Of a stretch of DNA of 64,000 bases, positions 56,401-64,000 are shown piece by piece. The notes beneath the pieces are model-generated. The model did no database searches and was not told the origin of the DNA. It saw only the letters and a program-made list of their open reading frames with translations. The stretch is from NCBI RefSeq assembly GCF_905220415.1, contig NC_059547.1, positions 9,808,501-9,872,500 of the forward strand, read 5' to 3'. The DNA is from Colias croceus (taxonomy: Eukaryota > Arthropoda > Insecta > Lepidoptera > Pieridae). A program made the translations under genes and the position numbers. Each line of letters starts with the position of its first letter. Within the stretch, counting starts at the first letter, position 1.

Positions 56401-59400
56401 CCTTGTGACGTAGGAGGCAGATAAATTAAGAATTACAGTAAATTTCTTATAGGTTAGTGTGAGATCTCTCTGTGCTATGTCAGACTGTTTTTTACTATTT
56501 TCCATCGAGCATCGAACCCAAGACCACTGGATTGTAACGTACACGCTATAGTACCATTATTTAATAATTGTAAGTGAAGAACAACTATTTAATTAAAATT
56601 AATGGCTTCAAACAAGCGCTGTTAACTATGGTAATGTATTTCATATTAGATAATATGTTATTACGAAATACATTACAATTCAGTTAAGTTTATGCAAATT
56701 ATTAGGATTTCATGGGAAAAGAAAAAAGCCTTAGAAAAATACAACAAACAGACAAACATGTTTTTATGTAAATGTGTCTTAACCATAAAACGGAACACCG
56801 TTACATTTTACGATCGAAGCCAGGATAAACAACATTGCTTACTGTTGGGTTTAATGGTTTACATAATAATATACGTTACGGGTACCCTTATAAAAAAGTG
56901 AATACATAGTATAACTAGTCAATACATAGTAAACTAAGTCGCTTCTCGCTGTTTGTCCCTACTTGCGCTTAGATTTTTAAAACTACGCAACAGATTTTGA
57001 TGCAAGTTTTTTAATAGATAATAAATAATGATTCAAGAGGAAGGTTTATATTCATTATATATTCATAATTTCTGCAAAAGGGTCGTAGTAGGTAAATAAT
57101 AATAAAACATACATACAAAAACTATAAAATACAAATTTGTAAGGCGCGATAACGCGAGCGAAGCGTACGCGAAGCGAAGCAAAGGCGACCTACAAAAACA
57201 TACCTTGGAAAAGAAAGTCGAAGATCAGCTCGTAACTTGGTGAGAAGTTCGCTGGGAGATCCGAATTGACGGAGACTCATCTCCTCTCCCACTCCTAGAC
57301 ATGGATTCCTGGGAAATAAATAAAATTATATATTAATTATTAAATTATTTAATATGTAAATCGCTTAACTTGTAGGATACGGTAAAGTTTCACGACTGGA
57401 TAGGCTACAAAACTTTTTGACGTATATTTTCATACATTGTTTTGTCCCTTGAGATATATCATATAAGCTAAACAAAACATAATATTCAGAATTAGTGAAA
57501 TACGTGTTGATTTGGCTATAATATGTGTTTTTTTTTTTAATTTTAGAGACTTCATATTTAACTCGACCAAAAAAATTTTTTACAAACTTTTCATATTGAC
57601 TCTAGGATTGTATTTTTACCTGAAATCCTTACTCCCCTGGGTGGGCAGGGTCCTCGCCTTGTTGGGGTCCTGCCCCGGGTCCACTTCGTATAAATTGCCC
57701 CCACTCAACTTTTTGCCCCATTTTTTGAGGGAAGTCGCGTAATCCTCTGGATTGTAAATCGGTGGTCGTTGCTTGTCCTGGAATATTTAATGGTAAATTT
57801 ATTGTTCTGAAGTATTCACTTCTTTTACATTTTTATTTTTGTAATTAATTTTTGCCATAATTTTCAAATATTTTGGGACAGAAGCACGATCTTCTCTTTG
57901 GAAATAATTCGTAATTCGACCTTTCCGTAATTCATTATTGTGTTTTTAAAGCTATAATTTTGACGAGAGTAGGTATACAAAATCTGATAAGACTTTTATT
58001 TATTATCAGAACATTGAGATTTTAGTAACCGAATAGTACTTAAATTTACTTATCACACATATAATATTTTTGAACGCTGAAGATGACCTAACTCTCTTTA
58101 CAAACTACAAGCCCTTAGAGATTTACCTAAAATTGAAACACGTTACGTGAACCATTAACCCGATGAGACCAATAACGAACTTTCCCTTGACAATGCAGTT
58201 CCATCTGCGGTGGAGTTTCACCTATATTGTCAATTTCCATTGTTACAACTCTCACATAAATACTTCGATACAATCTCGCTTAGGTTGTTAACGAACTATT
58301 TAAGTACTTTTGCAGTTTTGGTGTTAGGGTTTATGCATCTAGCCTTATTCGTTTATCGATAAATTAGTACCTATACAGTTTGGGGGGAAATGGGAAATGT
58401 TTGTACCTAACCTATAAAATATTCAATAAATGACTTTTGTTCAGGGGTTTTTAATTATCACGGGTAGATTTTGGCACTCTGAGGTGGCTATCTCGTCTTA
58501 CTTCTTAGTGACATCTTTGATTTTTGATAGATGAAACGAATTCAAATTTGAATTTGAATTTGATGAAACGAAGATGAGATGGCCACTACAGGTAGAAAAA
58601 TTCTCTTCTTGCTTATTGGAAAACTATACTTTGATGGAATGTTGATCATAATAAAGATTTGTCTTAAATATGTACCAAGTTATCGAGGTGGTCGTAAGCT
58701 CTGAAATAAAATTATAGGCAGTACAGGAGATGAGGAAATAGCCACAGAGTAAATGAATTTTGAGTTTCCTGAAGGCAGCTGTAATAAGCATTGAGCACTT
58801 ATCTGCATTGTGGTTAAGGTTGTTTTGTTGTTATCGATAATACTACCCAGAAAATGATCAATAATAGGTAAGTATATTTATGTAGATACAGTGTCCTACA
58901 AGATAATGCGGAAGTACTATAGGTACTAGGATTCATAAATGTTGTAAACCAAGTAGATGATGATCATAAGGCAGACATGCATTAAGGTTAGATAACGTCA
59001 AAACTTTCCGAACGTTAGATTAATTCGGAGCTTTAGATTAATAATGTATGAAAGAAATATATGGTAGGTACTCTATCTTATATAGGGTGTAATCGTTAAG
59101 TGTGCACAGACGATTATTCCGTAACTATAACAGATATCAAAAAACTTTAAACTGATATTGAAAGTAGGTACTATACCTAATGAGTAAAATGACAATAATA
59201 ACTTTTTTAAAATTTAACGAGAAACATCCAAAAATGTTACATGAAACTCTCCCATGATGAACGGGAATTAAAATGACTAATGAGACCAACCAGGCATTAG
59301 CTATCAAATATACAACGAATCCTCCAAATCGGTTCATCTAGTCGAGTTCGTAGTAACTAATCCAAAAAAATACAGTCGAATTGAGAACCTCATCCATTTT

Positions 59401-62008
59401 TTGAAGTAAGTTAAAAACTAAGTAATACCTAGAAATATAGATACCAAAAATAAATGAATTCATAATTAATAATTATCATATGCGGAAAGAGACTGGTTGA
59501 GTCATGGTTTTTAATAATTCACAAAAAAGATCGAGACCAAACCGACCCTGAAACTGTAGCACTAAATTTAATTTGAAACCCATTATTTTTAATAGCTGTA
59601 TATTGTTTTCGTGCGAATGAAAACGAGAACAAGATGAAAGTTTGGTAATTGTAAGAGCCTGTTCACACGAGCGTGCAGCGTATGAAAATGCCCTATAATT
59701 AATATCATATTAACTGTTATATAATTTAGATAGTGGTTTCGTAAGAGATTTGGTATGATAAGGGATCCTAAATTTTTAAAGATAATCAAATTGTAATACT
59801 ATTCATCAATAAAACGTTTCTTGTTGAGTTTCTTGTCGGCTTTTCTTTGAAGAAACTGCATTCCGAACCGGTGGTAAATCATTTCTATTTTATGGCGATT
59901 CACAATTGTTTCTAAAAGAATTATTCTAGTAAAAACGCCTCCTCCTTTTTTTAAGTCGGTTAAAAATAACATGACGTTTCTTAATTAAGTACAAAAGTAA
60001 TTATTATAGGATTGACTGTATCTTTATCTATATAATACTTCGTTAAATGAAGTAAAAGGATCTTATGCTATGAGTACTAACTACTAACTCTAATTATATG
60101 TATGTAGGTATGTATATCATATTTCTTTGGCACGCTCTGTTTCGTAAACGGCTATACCTATATATGTAATTGCTTGAAGGTAGGAATCGCTAGATTATAA
60201 TAATTATACTATATTGTCTCAATTTTGAGATTGACACTGGGTATGACGAAATTACAAATTAAATTATATAACTACATAGATACCTTCGTTATTTTGTGCA
60301 GTTTGCAAACCTTTCGAGAGAGCCGAGAGGTATCACAATAAAGTACTCTATTTTAAATGAAGATAAGGTAAGATTTTATTGTTATTTTTCTAGTAACATT
60401 TTTTTATTTAATTATTTGATCTAATCTTAATGAGGTTTATTAATAATTATTTAATTACACATACCTTGGATATCGGCTCTTCGCTCCAGCCCGCGCAGTT
60501 TGCCATACCGTCCAGTAACGTCAGCTCACTGTAACAAATAGAAGGAAAATATATATCGAGTTATTACTTTTTCACAGGAATTATTATTTCACCATACTTT
60601 GTCCATAGTTTGAGGATATTTTTTCCAAATACAATTTTTATCTAATAAAGGTACGATGACAGTCGTGAAACCTCTTTTTTATGTTCTGTGGTCGTGAAGG
60701 ACCACATTGTTTAAATTTAGGCTATGTATGTAATATAATATTATAAAATCATAATTAGTATTATTATACTAAAAAATCTCTCTATCAGAATCTTCAAATT
60801 CGTTTCATTCTACGGCCTTAAAATTTAAAGTATCGTTAAAATTGTAAACATAAAACATCTGTTAACTATGATTCAAAGCTCGTTTATGTCTTAATAATAT
60901 AAAATACTATAAAACCATAGAATATAAACACTGATAAAACACAGGTAATATGTGTCGGCGATATTAAACTTCAATCAACGTTATACCCGTGTCGTAGGAT
61001 CACAATGGACCGAGGGACATACCGACACGCATGCGCTTGTGCATTTTATTGTTTATAATAATACAGTAAGAACATTATTTATTCGTGTAGGTAATAGTAT
61101 GGAAATATAGGTATGTGAAAATAATATAGGGAGTGAAAGAAGGAATGTATAAAAAATGTAGATGTAGGTAGGTACAATTGCACAGATTGTTTACTTTTGA
61201 AAAGGAAAAAGTAGGTGAACATCATAACTTTCTGTGAATATTTATTATACACCTAGATTTTTTCTTATCTTACAATCCACTTGATTATTTTAAAGTAAAT
61301 AAATATCACGTAAAGACTAGTGTCTAGTGGTAATATGAGTTTTTTTTTTCTATCATATTTTTAACTAGCTGTGTGCAGTAGTGCTCCGCTCCTTTTGTTC
61401 TTAGCTTAGCGTAGTAATTATATATAGCCTACCTCGATAAATGGGCTATCTAACACCAATTTTTCAAATCGTATAAGTAGTTCCCAAGATTAGCGCATTC
61501 AAACAAATAAACAAACTCTTCAGCTTTATAATTTTAAAATATACTAGCTGCTCCGCGCGGTTTCACCCCCGTGGCTCCACTCCTGTTGCCCGTAGCGTGA
61601 TGAAATATAGCCTATAACCTTCCTCGATAAATGGGCTATCTAACACCGAAAGAATTTTTCAAATAGGACCAGTAGTTCCCGAGATTAGTGCGTTCAAACA
61701 AACAAACAAACAAACAAACTCTTCAGCTTTATAATATTAGTATAGATAACTATAATAATAATATCTATCTATACAGATTTGATGACAAAAATGTGAGTGC
61801 CCGATCCTATTTGACTAACAACGCGAAAGAATATTTACAACTTGGCATGTATTATTTAACTTCTAACATAATGTTATGCAAATTAAAATGTAGTCAGTAA
61901 TATATTATAATATTTACAGTTATGTAACGTGACGCATATACAGACATACAGAGTATACAGACATGCAAAATATTACCTAATGGCCATATTGTCTTCAGAG
62001 CATGACAT
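47455..62008 (-). CDS. mwh: Multiple wing hairs-like GBD/FH3 protein (planar cell polarity effector)
   Basis: Minus-strand exons with phases that all close: 61977-62008 (inferred start, MSCSEDNMAI), 60465-60528, 57620-57777, 57204-57308, 52166-52315, 51672-51804, 50676-50942, 49694-49858, 49156-49321 and 47455-48812, about 865 residues. Residues roughly 85-350 form a formin-type GBD/FH3 armadillo region: FVQEFAGEPLDGVTLLLELL, LACLQCLWSC, LAVCIMSSVNKSRILALQLL, DLQVAALSFLGALLG and YIQAELEQAGFDARAL. A coiled coil follows (LKEIENFEKQLIDVD to LEKCLKEKCCELQEEV), then about 450 Ser/Glu/Lys-rich, probably disordered residues ending TDMPSGLY. No FH1 or FH2 actin-polymerising part exists. In Drosophila the GBD/FH3 protein lacking FH2 is Mwh, which acts below Frizzled and Inturned/Fuzzy to restrain actin prehair formation. 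The match rests on architecture, so the symbol is likely, not proven. Confidence 0.8.
50280..50670. repeat. Low-complexity minisatellite block in mwh intron
   Basis: Imperfect tandem copies of CTCTACCACTCTA-like and CTTTATTAGTTTACTTCT-like units (two clean neighbouring copies around 50334-50390), interrupted by the exon relic. Appears to have grown from the 5' end of the intron after the GTGTGT donor. Confidence 0.6.
50411..50495 (-). pseudogene. Duplicated fragment of mwh FH3 exon within the following intron
   Basis: Reads as AALSFLGALL joined directly to YIQAELEQAGFDARSL, then a CAG|GTGTGT donor like the true exon at 50676-50942. Ten codons (GTAPGPQRRL) are missing cleanly in frame. No usable acceptor in the right phase is seen, so it looks like a relic and not a working exon. 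Short GTAGAGTGGTA-like tandem repeats fill the space between it and the true exon. Confidence 0.75.
51362..51412. repeat. Perfect 23-bp inverted repeat with 5-base loop
   Basis: CAGATGATACTGACACTGTG plus ATG, loop GTCAG, then the exact complement. In the mwh intron between 50943 and 51671, next to degenerate CAGTATTGATACT-like copies. Confidence 0.9.
52364..52606 (+). repeat. SINE-like repeat with GTCTGT tract
   Basis: GATACCGAAGCCAAAAATAT, CCCACGGGAACTACTTTTTC and GTCGCGGGCGGGAAGCTAGT end. Confidence 0.75.
53011..53237. mobile_element. MITE with TTAA duplication
   Basis: GCGCGTCACACACGGTGAAG on the left; reversed right end AGTGCGTCACACACGGTGAA. TTAA at 53007-53010 and 53238-53241, as in piggyBac-type insertion. 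Confidence 0.8.
53994..54027. repeat. 16-bp perfect hairpin
   Basis: ACGGTTTAGTTACTAC, two-base loop, exact complement. Confidence 0.85.
54585..55020 (+). repeat. Degenerate tandem repeat, unit about 140 bases
   Basis: The motif AAATGGATGAACCGATTTTG (with variants) recurs at about 54590, 54725, 54855 and 55000, each followed by a TAATTGTA/TAAGTGTA and a CCCACTTTTACC-like block. Confidence 0.65.
55695..55720. repeat. (GAT)n microsatellite
   Basis: Uninterrupted GATGAT run. Confidence 0.85.
57778..60464. other. mwh: mwh intron
   Basis: AT-rich. TTGAAGTCGGTTAAAA-type repeats at 59222-59418 and 59935-59965; a small inverted structure at 58470-58600 (GGTGGCTATCTCGTC / GATGAGATGGCCAC). Nothing coding seen. 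Confidence 0.55.
61365..61540 (-). repeat. SINE-like repeat, 'actactggtc' family
   Basis: Reverse orientation, GGGCTATCTAACACCAATTT; followed at once by another copy in the same orientation. Confidence 0.7.
61544..61746 (-). repeat. SINE-like repeat, 'actactggtc' family
   Basis: CTAGCTGCTCCGCGCGGTTT to (CAAA)n and CTTTATAATATTAGTATAGA. Confidence 0.75.
61977..62008 (-). CDS. mwh: Inferred first coding exon of mwh
   Basis: On the minus strand ATG 62006-62008 opens ten codons (MSCSEDNMAI) plus AG, then a GTAATA donor. The two leftover bases complete the single leading base of the exon at 60465-60528 to an AGT codon, giving MSCSEDNMAISELTLLDGMA. An in-frame TGA lies 9 bases before the ATG, so this cannot be an internal exon read from upstream in the same frame. 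The exon is short and the donor is not perfect; the internal Met in GMANCAGW or an exon beyond the window are alternatives. Confidence 0.5.
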
Positions 62009-62939
62009 TAGTTTAATTCATGACTTGCTTAATAATAATCAAAATTAGGTGTGTGATGTTCCGTTATTTAGATTTCGAAGTATTTAAATTCGAAATAAAC
62101 AACAGATTGACTTATTTTACAAAAATTAACTAATAAAACAAAAAAAATTATTCAGGTGTTTCAAACAATATTATTTCCTTAATTTACCTACAAATTCTTT
62201 CTCACGATTCATGAAGAAATCTAAAATGAAATAAAATACAAGTACATATAACTATTTAGATTTTCAATGCGATAATCTCGTTTCAAAAAACTTTCTTTAA
62301 AAATTCTGAAATTTTCAAATTTCATTACCTACCTAAGTACTTACCATATGGTTCATGATGATATTTATTTATTTTATGCATTTCACTTTAACATCCTTTT
62401 TGCATCGATTATAATATATTCATAAGAAAGTCATCGAAATGCAGATAAATCCACAAATCAATTTTAATTTTATTAACGCGTTCTAAATGTTCTATTAATA
62501 TTTAATTTATTTTATTTCACTATACATTGCACTGCATATAATTATTAATATAACCATTGAGATAATATTAATATGGAGCAGACACCACGAACAAAATCTG
62601 TGCGCCAAGCGCGGCGGCGCGGGGCGCGCCAATGACGGCTGGACAGTCATAGATTATGCGATGTCACTGACTCACCGCTATAGAGGCGACACTTTGTTTT
62701 ATTCTGTCTATTTTATTGGGTGCCACTCCTTACATGCACGTTGACTTGAAATTTTCTTTGTACTTACTTAATATTTATTTTAGGTATAAACTGACTTTAC
62801 TACGCGGGGCTAACAATATCTGGCATATAATATAGGATGATGTAAATAGTGACGTTTTAGGTTCAGTCAGGGCTATGGGAAGTTTTATTCCTTACAAATT
62901 GAGCCTTTTTTAGAAAAAATATTAATTACTTATCTCTGA
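62009..62939. other. Region upstream of the inferred mwh start
   Basis: Contains a diverged partial copy of the 12902 MITE at about 62557-62690 with a GC-rich middle (GCGGCGGCGCGGGGCGCGCC). If the start exon is right, the mwh promoter could be here or further upstream. Confidence 0.4.
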
Positions 62940-64000
62940 ACTAGCGGTCCGCCCCGGCTTCGCCCGTGGCACATATTTCGCAATAAAAAGTAGCCTATGT
63001 TCTTTCTCAGGGTCTTAAGATTGTCTGTGCCAAAGGAGAATGCCCATGAAAGTATGGACCACAGTACAGTGTTGCGTCAATGCCAGAGTGGTTTTGGAGG
63101 GTTCTTCGATATTCAAAAGATTTTTACCAATTGATTTTTTTGTGATAAAAACAGGGGTTTTCAAGATATTGAGAAAAATGTGAAATAACCTCAAAACTTA
63201 AATAACCCCGATTTAGTTAGGTTTATGTGTGATTTAGGTAACATTTTATCGTCCAAAGGTTATTTTTCGATTAACATATTTAATCTATGCGTAGAGCTTA
63301 TGCTTTCAGACAAAGTCTATCTGTTCATCGGCTAGTGTAGGTAGGCACCAGAAATCTTCCGGGACGGATTTCAAGAAAACCTAAATATATACTTAAAAAA
63401 TGCCAATTGAGTTTTTATTCGGTTAACATGTTGTTGTTGTTGTTGTTGTTTGAATCATTTTTTCACTACATATTCGAAGAAAGAAACAAATAAGAAATAA
63501 CTGGTTACCTACCAAGCTATGTCATAATAATATTTTTTTTTATATATACATATTTATATTATTTTACTTCACTATCTTTGTTAAAACAACCTACAGTGTA
63601 TAAACAATACCTTAAAGAGTGATTTTATGTTAATTGATTTTTTTGTTATTCAATGAAAACAATAATCGATATTAATACATTTAGCTATTTACCATAGTAA
63701 ATGTAATAAGTTACCGCTTGGTTACCGTGGTAACTGGTAATGGACACTAAATCTATAATAACGGATCTAAACAATTACATGTCTTATTAGATTTTACAAA
63801 ACATTCCCTGTTCAAAATATATTTTCCGATGGTAAGAAGGCCTCTAAATTGCCGAGATTTTTTTTAATAGTATTGTTGTCTTGATGCATGAGAAAAACCA
63901 GTACCAAAAATGGGCATTCACCTTTCATCAAAATCGGTCCAGTAGTTTATGAGCCTATTAATTACAATCAAACACACAAACAAAGTTTTACTCTTTATAA
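62940..64000 (+). repeat. SINE-like repeat split by an insertion
   Basis: Left part 62940-63034 ends TTGTCTGTGCCAAA; right part resumes at 63923 with TTTCATCAAAATCGGTCCAG and runs to the window edge. The uninterrupted join is seen at 38880-38910. Confidence 0.9.
63035..63922. mobile_element. 888-bp insertion with GGWGAATGCCCAT inverted ends, no target duplication
   Basis: Starts GGAGAATGCCCATGAAAG; reversed right end GGTGAATGCCCATTTTTG. Landed between AAA and TTT of the host repeat without visible duplication or loss. No coding frame. Family unknown to me. A (GTT)n run sits at 63431-63450. Confidence 0.8.

Larger units (their letters stand above)
52316..57203. other. mwh: Large mwh intron
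   Basis: 4.9 kb. Holds a GTCTGTCTG repeat at 52364-52606, a TTAA MITE at 53011, a 16-bp hairpin at 53994-54027, an old tandem repeat at 54585-55020, a reversed (GACAAACA)n repeat at 55480-55630, (GAT)n at 55695 and a possible tRNA-derived SINE near 56510-56560. No exon seen. Confidence 0.6.

Noticed and set aside
57142..57190. GCGAGCGAAGCGTACGCGAAGCG cluster next to an mwh exon
   Set aside because: Short imperfect GCGAAGC tandem; no clear regulatory meaning.

Overview
This window is insect nuclear DNA, almost certainly from a butterfly or moth. The intergenic and intronic DNA is AT-rich. GT-AG introns separate short, well-conserved exons. The space between exons is packed with short retroposon-like families whose 3' parts read like 'cgccccggcttcgcccgtgg' or 'ggaactactggtccgattt', which are typical of lepidopteran genomes. 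I cannot name the species.

Five protein-coding genes can be assembled by hand from exons whose splice phases all close. (1) Plus strand, 1452-17690: the C-terminal half of a receptor-type guanylate cyclase whose 5' exons lie before the window. (2) Minus strand, 28466-29244: a complete three-exon OXLD1 (oxidoreductase-like domain, probably mitochondrial). (3) Plus strand, 33474-41698: a complete four-exon Rho GDP-dissociation inhibitor. (4) Minus strand, 44487-46719: a complete five-exon secreted protein of the cyclase/kynurenine-formamidase fold whose catalytic motif is missing. (5) Minus strand, 47455-62008: a GBD/FH3-domain protein without FH1/FH2, recognised as the planar-polarity effector multiple wing hairs (mwh), ten exons including a short inferred start exon. 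RhoGDI and gene 4 are convergent; genes 4 and 5 run in tandem. Two of the products, RhoGDI and Mwh, act on actin and Rho signalling, but I see no sign that the five genes form a functional cluster.

The rest is transposable elements. There is a 5'-truncated LINE with a completely open 887-codon endonuclease/reverse transcriptase frame (23238-26322), a second LINE 3' end (11934-12725), and an internally deleted Harbinger element with intact ends and TTA duplication (465-1354). There is also a 1.5-kb DNA element with 8-bp target duplication (29562-31071), an 888-bp insertion splitting a SINE-like repeat at the right edge, a hAT MITE nested in another MITE, and many smaller MITEs, SINE-like copies, palindromes and microsatellites.

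The points most worth a second look are: a TGA in the guanylate cyclase followed immediately by a coding-like +1 frame; the predicted secreted pseudo-enzyme; a duplicated piece of an mwh exon inside the next intron whose differences are nearly all synonymous; and a hairpin in several LINE 3' tails that is kept by compensatory base changes. I found no CRISPR, operon, tRNA, rRNA or other prokaryote-type system.
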